Shown here one piece after another: positions 9,501-18,244 of a stretch of 64,000 nt of DNA. The position numbers were made by a program, and so were the translations under genes. Positions within the stretch are counted from its first letter, which is position 1, and the number at the start of each line of letters is the position of its first letter. This DNA comes from JAAYED01 sp040772225. GTDB lineage: Bacteria > Chloroflexota > Anaerolineae > UBA1429. The notes under the pieces are model-generated. The model was not told where the DNA came from. It saw nothing but the letters and a program-made list of their open reading frames with translations, and made no database searches. Where the stretch lies: positions 124,001 through 188,000 of the forward strand of contig JAXGYO010000002.1 in assembly GCA_040772225.1 (NCBI GenBank), in the 5' to 3' direction.

Positions 9501-10083
9501 AGGGATCGGATGGCAGCTTTTCCAGGGCAGGGCGCAGGTCGAGGCTATTCGCCACGGCGCCAGATAGCAGCGCTCGCAGCCGCGCCTCGTCGTACCAGTC
9601 AAAGAGCACCGCGGCGGAGGGATCATCGGCGGCCCAACCCAGGGCTTGCGTTACGGCGTGTTCGCGCTCCAACGCCATCTCAGCATCATCCAGCAGGCCA
9701 AAGCCAGGATCCAGTCCCGCTTCTACAGGATGGCGGCGCAGGATCTCGGCGCAAAGACTGTGGATGGTGCCGATGTGAGCCGCGTTCAGCCCTTCGTAGA
9801 TGTCCGTCCAGAAAGGATCGTCCCCGTGATCCTCGATGTGGAGGCGCACCTCCTCTCGCACGCGGTTGCGCATCTCACGAGCGGCCCGCAGCGTAAAGGT
9901 GATCGCGACGATATGGCTCAAGCCCATGCCCTCTTCAAGCAGACTCAAGTATCGCCCTACCAGCGTCCGCGTCTTGCCGGTGCCCGCCCCCGCGGTGACC
10001 ACAATGTCGCGCTTCCGCACGCTGATGGCCTGCGCCTGCTCTGGCCCGGGATTGAGGCGGTCAACGATAGAGCCCGCTACCAT
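6541..10083 (-). CDS. addA: AddA-type helicase/nuclease (UvrD-like)
   Basis: An 1180-aa ATP-dependent helicase and exonuclease subunit that with AddB processes DNA double-strand ends for RecA loading. The order is: Q motif (PEQAQAI), Walker A AGAGTGKT (residues 31-38), Walker B ILVDEFQDTN (about 385-395), QGxGLE-type motif SIHQAKGLEFPIVVLGD, VAATRA motif VI, and a C-terminal RecB-family nuclease with GIIDALYRGDSGWTLVEFKTD and QVARY, so the D...ExK nuclease residues are intact. ATG at 10083 overlaps the addB stop by 7 nt and has AGGAGG 4-5 nt upstream, indicating translational coupling. The longer open frame to 10137 runs inside addB and is not the start. Confidence 0.95.
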   Translation of the reverse strand: MVAGSIVDRLNPGPEQAQAISVRKRDIVVTAGAGTGKTRTLVGRYLSLLEEGMGLSHIVAITFTLRAAREMRNRVREEVRLHIEDHGDDPFWTDIYEGLNAAHIGTIHSLCAEILRRHPVEAGLDPGFGLLDDAEMALEREHAVTQALGWAADDPSAAVLFDWYDEARLRALLSGAVANSLDLRPALEKLPSDPWAAWEPVLLAPFKAFAAHPDVLQAMGVLQRAGQNGTLAHALAVGDKFADGVQQALASWQEAQRALVAGDLEQLLVHLSVWRQALRGGRGLAKVWGNPGAREEAKVLRELFDERLKELVVAGDVALDRALAQEVLPAFARLVNRALQVYDNAKAQATALDYDDLESRALALLRDHPAVLAEWRSEVQAILVDEFQDTNARQRDLVQLLNGGRGCLFIVGDAKQSIYGFRGADVTVFRRERECIGQAGLALELSKTYRAHDGLVAAHGALLRPILGSEPDETRPYIEPFAPVISGRVAPARGVQPPHVELILAAGTRQGGASEVAARALVARLERLVSGGITLERSDPETGERQTGPLNYGDIAILCRASSSFGPYEDALEEADIPYLTISGRGFYGRPEVRDLLNALQALADPTDDLAMVGLLRSPAVAVDDMTIYNLRQQQRRLTLPSLWAVIQALGPASAASLGASVTGLDLDSIVALSDSHAGLDRCRGLVNGLAPLIGRRPAADVLKAFVDASNYRAILLSRNQERAVRNVDKLLVDALGRGQRGSLRSVGELVDYVRALRDVSSREGEGRGLASGAVQLMSIHQAKGLEFPIVVLGDVCKTTRARYDALVDPDLGLVLPPPSSNAADVAVQDDDQADFAFSMAYHLARRSQREREEAEADRLLYVAATRAQELLFVNGAVGQSTRGVLQPRGMLDRLNTALHLESHLPPGSDEGARTYTSDWDLIDETTGEAVAVRCTLLEPGAEQAPPGMMEKSREIPPPFSEPDRRMLEPLPGHGAYRDIRLQQIDRDPPPRVWRVVPRTVRPHAPAWVVGQVVHRALSRWSFPDRDPDFQTWALAETQSYGVTDAGEQREALSRARRLLTRFQGSLLYREMNAAAVRLGEVPYSVIGADGTLDSGIIDALYRGDSGWTLVEFKTDHVRSPEQREELLSKEDYVPQVARYLYACRQLLPHDADGSAPTIRPVLCFLDHERGVYLVENRWK

Positions 10084-13000
10084 CGCGCCTCCTGATACCG
10101 CCAGCAATACGCTGACGCCGGACAGTAGGACGGACACCCGTCCGCTGGAGGCGATGGCACAAATAGACCCGCGCGTGCGGCACGGACCGCCTCCCAGGCG
10201 CGAGTTACGGCCACTTGCGAGGCGGCCTGCGGGCCGGCCGTCTCCTCGAGGGCAAACTTGCTCAACTGCAGAGGGCTGGCCTTGGCCTGGGCCACGCTCC
10301 AGTAAAAGCCCTCGACAACCTGGCCCTCCGCCAGCAAACCCTCCGCCGCGAGCGCGTACAGCGCGATCTGCAGATCGTCTCCTCTCATCAACGCGGCAGC
10401 GCTGTGCGCCGTTACGTTGCCGCTCTTGTAGTCTACGATGCGCAGCGACCCGTCTGTGGCAGCATCGACGCGGTCGATGACGCCCGTCAACAAGAAGGTG
10501 TCCGACGCTCCATCCTCCACCACAAGGGGATCGCTGGCATCCTGGCGACGTCCAAAGCCCTGCTCAGCCAGGCGGAACTGGAAGCGTGCATCGAAAGTCT
10601 CAAGAGCGACCAGCGTGCGGCGCAGACTGCGCAGCATTGCGACCCGTGTGCGTTCCCACCAGGGCGTAACCCTAAAGCCCTCGCGACGGGGGGCCTCGTC
10701 CAGAATCGGTCCGGCGATCTCCTCCAGGCAGTTCAAGAGGTCATCGAGACTGGCGCCGGCTCCCGCTTGATGATAGACCGTGGCAAGGATGCGGTGATAC
10801 AGCGTGCCCCGCTGACGCGCATCCAGTCCTTCCGCAGGTGCTCGCCGCGGCTCAAGACGGAGCACCTTCTCAGCCAGGTAGCTGTACGGGCAACGCCGGT
10901 AGGCCTCCAGCTGGCTTACGCTCCAGCGGTATCTTGCCCCAAGCCTCGCGGTCCAGGCCGGTGCCCACCGGGACAAATCACCATCCAGCCCGGGGGTGGT
11001 ATCCCGGTGCGTCAATCGAGCCTGCAGCACCGCGGATCCGGCACCAATCGCGCGCGCCTCAGCTGATCGCTGTGTGGCCGCCCAGGCGCGCAGATCGACC
11101 GCGGTGGCACTCGAATGCGGCGTAAGCGCCTGCCACAGCTCTGGCCAGGAGCCAGCCTGATCCGCAGCAGGCCGATCGCGCGTGGTCAGCCGCAACGGCT
11201 CGATCTCCACATGGCGCAAGACCTGCTCCCAGAACGGGGAAGGCTTCCAGAGGGCCCCATCGTCGGCGATCCGCGGTCTGGTGAGGAGCAGCGCAGTCTG
11301 CGCTCGCGTAACGGCCTGGTAGAACAGCTCGCTCTCTTCGCTCTCTGTGCGCAACCGCAAATCGGAGGCCAGATTCTCGTTGAGCGCCCTGCGCTCTCCA
11401 TCTCTCAGAAGCGTATCTTCGCGCAGCGTGGCCGGGAATTCTCCCTCCGCCAGGCCGAGCAGAGCCACCGCCTCAAAGGTCAGCCCCCGAGCCTGCGATA
11501 CCGTTCCCACGAATATCCCGCTTTCACCCTCGGGCAGCGGCTCGGTATAGGTCGCAGCTTCCACAGCGCCAAGCAAGTCGTCCACGAACTGAGCGGCGGT
11601 CTGAGGCGGGAGGTGCAGCGCCTGTTCGGCCCACACGAGCCCGCGCAACACGTCCTTGAATGCGTTCAGCGCGGCGATGTCGCGGCTCGCGATACGCGCC
11701 TGTTCCCGTGCGAGCCGCGCGTCCGCGGCGGCACCTGGCATCGCGGCGCGCCTGGCAATCCCCAGGCACACGACACCGCCGCTACTAGCACGCTCCACTG
11801 TGGCATCGTCATCAGGCGGTTCGTCGGCAACGTCGGCTCCAGGCAGCAGCCCCTCGGTATCACCGACAAGTTCCTCTAGCCAGCGCACATACTCCTGGCA
11901 CCGCAGCGGCTCATGATCGGCCGTGCCTGGTGGTGTGATAAGCGCGACAAAGCGTTCAAAAGCACGTTGCAGTTGCTCCGCTGCATCGCCGCAGGGCAGA
12001 GCCGAGGGCAAATTCACCGGTTCGCCATCCTCGGTGGTGCCCTCTGGATCGATGGTGATGAGAGCTGCAAACGCTTCCTGCCACTGATCGCGTCCCGCCA
12101 CCACGTTGCCCCAGCGCGCGGCCCACTCCAAGCCGTCTGCGTCTTGCGGTTCGATCCCGCAGGCAGCCCAATCAAAATAGGGGTTTCGCCAGGCATCAAC
12201 GGTGCCGCGCCACGGAAAGGCACTGCCGGGCTCCCCATCGACCGGAAAGACCAGGCGCAGCAGATCGACCAGGGAGGCGACTGCGGGGTTCTCCCGCAAA
12301 GGGGTACGGCTCGCCCAGGACAGCGGCAGGCCATACTCTGACGCGACCTGTGCCAGCGAGGCGTGATACGGCTGCATATTCCGCGCCAACAAAGCAGCCT
12401 GGCCAGGAGACAGATCACCGATCACAAGACGGCGCTTGAGCCAGCGCAGCGCAGTACGCACCTCGGCCTCGCGGTCGGGCACGGCAATCATGCTGACCGC
12501 ATCGCCCGGCGCGCACGTATCCCGCTCCCCCCGGTGTAGCGTACGCTCCAGATGCCGCAGGGCCAGGGCACGGCACCCGTCACCTTCTCGCTCGGGCAGC
12601 GCCTCCGCACGAACGGCAAGAGCTCTCTCCAAACAGTCCCTTGTAACAGATGCCCTGCGGTGGCTGCTGGCGCGTTTCTCCCCCTCAGCGTCTCCGGTGA
12701 GAAAGACGCTGATCCGCTCAACCCGCGCAGCCAGGAGCGCCAGCACCTGAAGCTCAACTGTCGTCAGATCATCAATACCGTCCAGCAGCAGTAGCGGCCA
12801 GTCCGAACCGATGGTTGTATGGGCCTGCAGAGCACGGACTGCCAAAGTCCCCAGAGTGGCTCTGTCGACCCAATTCTCATCCTCCATGCGCATGCGGTAG
12901 GCCGCGTACAATTGGGCCAAATCCTGCATCCGCTCTGGCTGCCGTGCGCAGTATGCCGTGAATGAATCGGGATCAATGCCCGCTGCCGACAGCTCGGTCC

Positions 13001-13358
13001 AGAGATCGCGCAACATGCCGGGAAGCGAGGGGGAAAGTCGCAACGCGGCAAAATAGACCAGGGGAGTTGCATCGAGGAGAGCTCGCATCAGGCGCACCTG
13101 TACGGGATCGGGCAGGCGCACGGGGTGCTCTCCCGCAGCCTGCAGAATCTCGACATGGAGGTCGTCAAACGTCAGCAACTGCAGCCCAAGTGCGCCGCCC
13201 TGCGCCGCCACGCGCTGGCGCCATTGGCGAATCTGCGCACGATTGGCGAGCACGACGCGGGGCGGGCGAGCCGGATCCGCCGATGCTCGGCGTGCCTCAC
13301 CGATGGCCCACATGGTCTTTCCGGATCCCGCAGGCGCAACGTATAGCCTGGCCGTCAC
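10077..13358 (-). CDS. addB: AddB-type nuclease/helicase with Fe-S staple
   Basis: About 1093 aa. An N-terminal LYVAPAGSGKT Walker A starts the inactivated-helicase region. The C-terminal nuclease contains DRVDAATDGSLRIVDYKSG (D...DxK). Four cysteines fit the [4Fe-4S] staple of AddB nucleases: one in YRRCPYSYLA before the nuclease core and three in CPSYCPASAYC at the extreme C-terminus. It precedes addA with a 7-nt overlap. The start is uncertain. GTG at 13358 places VTARLYVAPAGSGKT at the N-terminus, as expected for the family, but its upstream sequence is only a weak ribosome-binding site. The open frame extends to 13439. Function: recombinational repair and degradation of foreign ends. Confidence 0.92.
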   Translation of the reverse strand: MTARLYVAPAGSGKTMWAIGEARRASADPARPPRVVLANRAQIRQWRQRVAAQGGALGLQLLTFDDLHVEILQAAGEHPVRLPDPVQVRLMRALLDATPLVYFAALRLSPSLPGMLRDLWTELSAAGIDPDSFTAYCARQPERMQDLAQLYAAYRMRMEDENWVDRATLGTLAVRALQAHTTIGSDWPLLLLDGIDDLTTVELQVLALLAARVERISVFLTGDAEGEKRASSHRRASVTRDCLERALAVRAEALPEREGDGCRALALRHLERTLHRGERDTCAPGDAVSMIAVPDREAEVRTALRWLKRRLVIGDLSPGQAALLARNMQPYHASLAQVASEYGLPLSWASRTPLRENPAVASLVDLLRLVFPVDGEPGSAFPWRGTVDAWRNPYFDWAACGIEPQDADGLEWAARWGNVVAGRDQWQEAFAALITIDPEGTTEDGEPVNLPSALPCGDAAEQLQRAFERFVALITPPGTADHEPLRCQEYVRWLEELVGDTEGLLPGADVADEPPDDDATVERASSGGVVCLGIARRAAMPGAAADARLAREQARIASRDIAALNAFKDVLRGLVWAEQALHLPPQTAAQFVDDLLGAVEAATYTEPLPEGESGIFVGTVSQARGLTFEAVALLGLAEGEFPATLREDTLLRDGERRALNENLASDLRLRTESEESELFYQAVTRAQTALLLTRPRIADDGALWKPSPFWEQVLRHVEIEPLRLTTRDRPAADQAGSWPELWQALTPHSSATAVDLRAWAATQRSAEARAIGAGSAVLQARLTHRDTTPGLDGDLSRWAPAWTARLGARYRWSVSQLEAYRRCPYSYLAEKVLRLEPRRAPAEGLDARQRGTLYHRILATVYHQAGAGASLDDLLNCLEEIAGPILDEAPRREGFRVTPWWERTRVAMLRSLRRTLVALETFDARFQFRLAEQGFGRRQDASDPLVVEDGASDTFLLTGVIDRVDAATDGSLRIVDYKSGNVTAHSAAALMRGDDLQIALYALAAEGLLAEGQVVEGFYWSVAQAKASPLQLSKFALEETAGPQAASQVAVTRAWEAVRAARAGLFVPSPPADGCPSYCPASAYCWRYQEARW

Positions 13359-13535
13359 GGCAAGACACCCGCAGGGAATGCAGGCCAGGCACGCGGTGTT
13401 TCTGCTACGGTAATAAAGTGCCGTTTCGTCAACATACATTCATCATACTAGTAACGCCGCGGACGGGGCAAGTGCCGCCTTTGAGATGATGCCTGGCGCT
13501 GAGAGGACCGCTCGTTATCTCCGGCGCCCGTGTTT

Positions 13536-13564
13536 TCGACAGGGCCCTTGCGCATGAGTAGAAT
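13536..13564 (+). promoter_or_regulatory. Sigma70-type promoter of the amidohydrolase gene
   Basis: TCGACA (13536-13541), 17-bp spacer, TAGAAT (13559-13564). Five of six bases match consensus in each box. The expected start is near 13571, leaving a leader of about 26 nt before the ATG at 13597. Confidence 0.65.
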
Positions 13565-13596
13565 GATGGCATCAACTTGGAAAGGACGAATTGTAC

Positions 13597-14730
13597 ATGC
13601 CAGCCATTCAAGGAAAGTTAGTCTATACCGGCCGCGAGGTCCTGGAAGATGCCGCTGTTGCCTGGGAGGGCCAGAAGCTGACCTCTGTGGGCGCAGCGCA
13701 GGCCGATGTTCTGGGCGAGTACCCCGTCATCACACCGGCTATCGTCGATGGCCACTGTCATATCGGTCTGTTCCGCGCGGGAGAGCCCAGCGCAGAGGCT
13801 GAGGGCAACGATCAAATGGACACGATCCTCGCACACGCTGACGTTCTTGATTCTATCCAGATGGATGATGAGAGTTTCGTGGACTCGATCGAATCAGGTG
13901 TTCTATACTCGTGTGTGTTGCCGGGTAGCGGCAACATCATTGGCGGCGACTCGGTGGTGATACGCAACTATGGCGTCCAGACCAACGCGGCGCTGATTCG
14001 CCGCTCAGGCATCAAAGCGGCCTTTGGCTACAACCCGATGCATGTTCGCGATTGGAAGGGTGTTCGTCCCACAACCAGGATGGGTGCCGCGGCGATCCTG
14101 CGCAGCAAGCTGCATGACGTGCGGCAAAAGATCGCCAAGGAGGACAGCGGCGACGAGTCGGTGTCCTACAACGCCGAGGAGACCATCCTGCGCCAGATCC
14201 TCAAGCGCGAGCAGCGTCTGCGCGTCCATGTGCACAAAGAGGACGATGTCGCCGCGGTCTTGCGTTTTGTGGACGAGTTCAACCTGGACATCACTGTTGA
14301 GCACACAGGAGACGTTCACACCGAGGCGATCTATGCCGAGCTCCGAGACCGCAACATCCCGGTGATCTACGGCCCCCTGGATAATCTGCCGTCCAAGATC
14401 GAGCTCAAGCATGAGCACTGGCGAAACATCGAACCGCTGATCGCATCCGGCGTCAAGTTCGGCCTGATGACCGATCACCCCATCATTCTGCAGCGCACCC
14501 TGCTGTTGACCTTGAGGTGGTTCCTTCGCGCCGGCCTCAGCAAACAGCAAGCGCTGGAGATCATTACCCGGAGCAATGCCGAAATCCTCGGCGTGGACGA
14601 CGTAATAGGTACGCTCGAACCTGACAAGTGGGCTTCGGTGGTGTGCTGGAACGGCGATCCCTTTAGTCTGGAAAGCTATCCCGTGGCCGTCTATGCAGAG
14701 GGCCAGCTCATCTATCAAGATCAGCGATAG
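13597..14730 (+). CDS. Amidohydrolase-superfamily protein (imidazolonepropionase-like)
   Basis: 377 aa with the superfamily layout: a small N-terminal beta domain, the metal-binding HxH in AIVDGHCHIGLF, a strand with His in TVEHTGDVHTEAIY, the late Asp in LMTDHPIILQ, and a closing beta domain ending GTLEPDKWASVVCWNGDPF. Such enzymes hydrolyse C-N bonds in a TIM barrel holding one or two metals. The LEPDKWA-VVCWNGDPF ending is typical of the imidazolonepropionase-like branch that is often annotated only as 'amidohydrolase'. The substrate cannot be read from sequence. ATG at 13597 was chosen; a TTG at 13591 is closer to the ribosome-binding site AAAGGAC and is possible. Upstream is a clear promoter; downstream is the Mth938-like gene. 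Confidence 0.85.
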   Translation: MPAIQGKLVYTGREVLEDAAVAWEGQKLTSVGAAQADVLGEYPVITPAIVDGHCHIGLFRAGEPSAEAEGNDQMDTILAHADVLDSIQMDDESFVDSIESGVLYSCVLPGSGNIIGGDSVVIRNYGVQTNAALIRRSGIKAAFGYNPMHVRDWKGVRPTTRMGAAAILRSKLHDVRQKIAKEDSGDESVSYNAEETILRQILKREQRLRVHVHKEDDVAAVLRFVDEFNLDITVEHTGDVHTEAIYAELRDRNIPVIYGPLDNLPSKIELKHEHWRNIEPLIASGVKFGLMTDHPIILQRTLLLTLRWFLRAGLSKQQALEIITRSNAEILGVDDVIGTLEPDKWASVVCWNGDPFSLESYPVAVYAEGQLIYQDQR

Positions 14731-14783
14731 TCCTCAACGGAAGCCTCTTGGAGGCATTGAAGCACCGACGGTGTTCTTAACGT

Positions 14784-14809
14784 AGGGAGAGGGCTGTGTC
14801 CCTCTCCCT
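14784..14809 (+). promoter_or_regulatory. Hairpin abutting the ribosome-binding site of 14824
   Basis: GGGAGAGGG (785-793) and CCCTCTCCC (800-808) form a 9-bp perfect stem, extendable by one A-T pair, with a 6-nt loop. The GGAGG used by the ATG at 14824 begins one base after the stem. There is no T-run, so it is either a weak terminator for the amidohydrolase gene or a structure that controls translation of the next gene. Confidence 0.5.
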
Positions 14810-14823
14810 GGAGGCGCATAGCC

Positions 14824-15222
14824 ATGCCGCTGTTTTCTGATCCGGCCGGTCCGATAGAGGAATTATCATGGGGCCTCTTTAGCATCAGTGGGACCCTCCA
14901 CGGGAGCTCTGGCGACCAGGACCGAGGAGCGGGTAAAGACATCCGCATTGTCGACGGGTCTGTCTCGCCCTGGAGCGAGCGGGAGGGGCACCTGCTCAAG
15001 AAGAAGATGATCACGGGCATCGATCCGACGCGGGTAGATGTCCTGGTGATCGGCACGGGCATCTATGGACGTATCCGTTGCCCCAAAAAGCTCATCCGCG
15101 CGCTCCAGGCCTCTGGTCTGCAGGATATTATCACACAACCCACCATTGAAGCCTGCGCTACCTTTAACCGGCTGTATCGCGCCGGTCGGCGTGTGGCGCT
15201 CCTCGCGCACGGCACCTGCTGA
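14824..15222 (+). CDS. Mth938-like domain protein (DUF498/NDUFAF3 fold)
   Basis: 132 aa. The C-terminal ~70 residues follow the Mth938/NDUFAF3 pattern: a strand with VDVLVIGTGIYGRI, then LIRALQASGLQDIITQPTIEACATFNRL and RVALLAHGTC, equivalent to the 'PTxxAxxxYN.L...v.al.HlTC' end of the family. These small single-domain proteins are widespread and biochemically uncharacterised in bacteria; the eukaryotic relative assembles respiratory complex I. The N-terminus carries a short beta region (GLFSISGTLHGSSG). A ribosome-binding site GGAGG lies 9 nt before the ATG. Confidence 0.8.
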   Translation: MPLFSDPAGPIEELSWGLFSISGTLHGSSGDQDRGAGKDIRIVDGSVSPWSEREGHLLKKKMITGIDPTRVDVLVIGTGIYGRIRCPKKLIRALQASGLQDIITQPTIEACATFNRLYRAGRRVALLAHGTC

Positions 15223-15250
15223 CGCTCCAGGATGCGGTTCGCAAAGATTG

Positions 15251-18244
15251 CTACTGCTCGAGTACCTCGACTGAATCGATTACGATATACGTACCCTGCC
15301 CCTCACGCACAAGTCGCTCGTCAAGCACCGCCAGCGGAGTGAGCGTGAAGGCATCGTAGGCCTCCAGGCGCACAATGGCTGAACCGGGAGTGGCGTCATC
15401 CGGGATGAGCGGCATGTACAGGGACTGCACCTTCCATCCGGTCAGCCACTTGAGAGTCGGAATGGCACCCAGTCCAGGTGTTCCGTCGGCCTTGCTTTGC
15501 CACGCGCCGTCACTTCCGGTTACCCCAACCGAGAGGGTAATATCATGGGTCAGGCGACGGAGCGAAAGCAAGACCGGTCTCGTTTTCAGGGGTTGCCCGC
15601 CTTCTACCGTCGACTGCCGCCACCCCTGATCGACATAAACCATCTTTCCGCCCAGAGGCACATAACGTCTATCGCCGCCAGGAATGCTCAAGTTAAGCGT
15701 TTCCGCGCCCGGCAGGCGAAACACGGTCAGTGGACGCAGGGCGTTCCCTTCGGCATTCTGCAGCCCGAGTTCTACCCGTGCGGGACTACCTTCCAGGTCA
15801 ATGACCACCGTTGCCGTCTGGCCATTTCTCAGTGCCGGAAGCGTAGCGCTCCCCAGGGGCTGTCCTTCTACATCCAGAGCAACTACCCGCAGAGGGACAC
15901 CCAGTGTGGTGTCGTTGCGCGACCAGTGCAGGTATAGTCGCGTCCATCCCGTGACAGAGCGATCTATGTCCATCCCATCCAGGGTGCACCCACCATCGAA
16001 AACGGTGTTCCGCGGAAACAACGTGGCTGCAGGGTGGGAGCCCGGACGTACCGTGATCTGTCCAAGCGTGACATAATCCTGGCCTGCGCCGCTGGAAAGT
16101 CGCTCCCAGCCTGTCGGCGTCTGTGTATAGAATCCCGCGATTAGCTCGTAGGTGCCCGGCCTGGTCTGAAGTAGTAGAGGCAGTTCGTACGAGTCTGAGC
16201 GCATCTGGCCCGGCGCATAGCTGCTGGTCGGTTGCATACGATCCGCCTGTCCCACGACACCATCGGGCCCGAGAAGCTGAACGAACACCGCGTAATCCCG
16301 ATCCAGCCGCACGATGGGGCGCCAGTAGAGGTCAACCAAAATCGTTTCGCCAGGGACGCCCGTCTCCGGTGCGAGAACAGCCTCGATACGGATGCGCTCC
16401 CCCAGGGTACTCGCTACCCGGGTGGCCGTGTCGGGCGGCACTGCCGAGGGACGCAGCCGCACGGCCCAGGCATCGGCCAGCGGCTCGAACAGGAGCCCAC
16501 TGTTTTCATACTCGTAGAACCAGTTGGTGACGATCACTGACCGATGGACCACGGCATTTGTGATCCGCCGCACCCAGGTCTCAGCGTTGCTTTGCGCGCC
16601 CTCCGGGTAGACGTAGACAACCTCTACATCGGGCCGTTGCCCTTCAACCAACTGCAGATACCAGAGAGACGTGGCATAGTGCCAGTTGCTCAACAGCAGG
16701 GCATCGGGCGGCGCCTGGCGGAGCAGGCGCTCGCACGCAACGCGGGTAGTCGTATCCTGATGCTGTGAGCGCATGTCCGGCCAAAGCGGTACTACTTGTT
16801 GTACCAGAAGAACCGTCACCAGGGACATGATCAGTCCCGTCCGCCGGCGCTGTGGCATTCTCTCGACGACCAGGCGCAGGCCGCAACCCAGCGAGGCGGC
16901 CATGGCAACATATGAAGGTATGAGATACTCTACCGTCTGCGGCGCGCGATACGTGATCGCCGAAAGTGCGTTCACCACCCAGATACCGCCCAGCATCACC
17001 CCCAGGCGCCAATTGTGCCAAAAAACACCCAGCAGGCTGAGAAACATGGCCCACGACAGCCAGACTCCAAACTGCAGCCTGAGAATCTGAAAATAGACGA
17101 GCAAGCGCTCCAGCAGGTCGGACCAGGACTCGAGATAGAACATGTCCCCGGAAAAGCCCAGAGCGAGCACGTGATCGAGAAAGCGAGCGACGCTGTCGAT
17201 AGGAACCGGATCAAAGGCGGGCCCCATTCGGCTGCGCAATGGCAGATAGGCAAGCACAAGCAGGGAGGCAAGCAAGGCCCCGGCACCGGCCAGCCAATAG
17301 GAGGAGCGCTTCAGGAGATCGCTGTCAGATAGGAGCACATACAGGGCGAGCGGCACGCCCAACAGCAGCAGTGAACTGTGGTGGCCCGCCGCCAGTCCAA
17401 ACACAAAGAGCAGCGCTGCCAGTCGGCCTTTGGAGGGACGCTGCACATAGCGCAGGGCGAGCACCAGGAGCGCAGCAGTGAACAAGCCTGTAAGACTGCG
17501 AATATTGGCGGTGGTGGCCTGAACCCAGTAGGTCGGGCTGGACACCAGCGCTGCCACAGCCAAAGCAGCAGACCAGGAGACACCACGCGACGCACCCTGT
17601 ACCGGAGAGACACGCCGCACCAGTCGCACCAGGAGCACCAGAGTCACCGAGGCGAACAGGACACTGAGCAAGTTCACTCGAAAGGCCTTATCGCCAATGG
17701 GGACCAACGTCGCCAGCCTGGCCAGCAGCGTGTACAGGGCATAGCCCGGGGGATGCGCTATACCGAGCGTGCTGCCCACCACCTGAAACTCACCGGCATC
17801 GGCCGGGAGCACAGTGGGAGCCACGGTGGCGCCGTATAACCACAGTCCGAACACGCCTGCCAGAGCTTCAGGCAACCAGCTACTCGCGAAAGAGAGCCGC
17901 GGGTTACTGAGTGGCCGTATGCGCCAAATCCAGATACCCGCCGTCAGGATCCCCACGGACCAGCCCACAGTCGTATTGAGCGCGGGCCACAGCACATAGA
18001 TGAACAGCAGCCCGAGCTCGGCACGGCGCAGCTGCATACGAACCAGTAAGCGCGACAGGAACCAGCTCAGGACGACGCAAGCCAGGGCGAGAAAGGCAAT
18101 CTGAGCGCCGGTCCGCACCCCCGGCAGTGCTTCCGAGGCCATGCGAGCCAGATAGAGGCCTGTCCCCAGGACGGCGCCGGCCTCCAGCCAGGGATTCTCA
18201 TCGCGCTGGTCCACCGCTGTGCCCCGCACTCCAGCTTCAGCCAT
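15251..18244 (-). CDS. DUF2723-family membrane protein (O-mannosyltransferase-like)
   Basis: 997 aa. About a dozen membrane helices in the first ~550 residues contain LPADAGEFQVVGSTLGIAHPPGYALYTLL, the hallmark of the DUF2723 family, whose Asp-Ala-Gly-Glu loop corresponds to the acidic loop of PMT/GT39 enzymes. A long soluble C-terminus (about 550-997) holds FVQLLGPDGVVGQADRMQP, a motif shared with the tails of the 1-327 and 433-2460 proteins, plus two further beta domains. It starts at ATG 18244 inside the last codons of the GT4 gene, with GGAGGTG 4-5 nt upstream, so the two genes are translationally coupled. Likely role: sugar transfer at the cell surface in the same glycan pathway. Confidence 0.8.
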   Translation of the reverse strand: MAEAGVRGTAVDQRDENPWLEAGAVLGTGLYLARMASEALPGVRTGAQIAFLALACVVLSWFLSRLLVRMQLRRAELGLLFIYVLWPALNTTVGWSVGILTAGIWIWRIRPLSNPRLSFASSWLPEALAGVFGLWLYGATVAPTVLPADAGEFQVVGSTLGIAHPPGYALYTLLARLATLVPIGDKAFRVNLLSVLFASVTLVLLVRLVRRVSPVQGASRGVSWSAALAVAALVSSPTYWVQATTANIRSLTGLFTAALLVLALRYVQRPSKGRLAALLFVFGLAAGHHSSLLLLGVPLALYVLLSDSDLLKRSSYWLAGAGALLASLLVLAYLPLRSRMGPAFDPVPIDSVARFLDHVLALGFSGDMFYLESWSDLLERLLVYFQILRLQFGVWLSWAMFLSLLGVFWHNWRLGVMLGGIWVVNALSAITYRAPQTVEYLIPSYVAMAASLGCGLRLVVERMPQRRRTGLIMSLVTVLLVQQVVPLWPDMRSQHQDTTTRVACERLLRQAPPDALLLSNWHYATSLWYLQLVEGQRPDVEVVYVYPEGAQSNAETWVRRITNAVVHRSVIVTNWFYEYENSGLLFEPLADAWAVRLRPSAVPPDTATRVASTLGERIRIEAVLAPETGVPGETILVDLYWRPIVRLDRDYAVFVQLLGPDGVVGQADRMQPTSSYAPGQMRSDSYELPLLLQTRPGTYELIAGFYTQTPTGWERLSSGAGQDYVTLGQITVRPGSHPAATLFPRNTVFDGGCTLDGMDIDRSVTGWTRLYLHWSRNDTTLGVPLRVVALDVEGQPLGSATLPALRNGQTATVVIDLEGSPARVELGLQNAEGNALRPLTVFRLPGAETLNLSIPGGDRRYVPLGGKMVYVDQGWRQSTVEGGQPLKTRPVLLSLRRLTHDITLSVGVTGSDGAWQSKADGTPGLGAIPTLKWLTGWKVQSLYMPLIPDDATPGSAIVRLEAYDAFTLTPLAVLDERLVREGQGTYIVIDSVEVLEQ

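Noticed and set aside
10215..11066. 283-codon open frame on the + strand inside addB
   Set aside because: It is antisense to a protein with clear AddB motifs, has no ribosome-binding site and an Arg/Gln-rich shadow composition typical of high-GC antisense frames.
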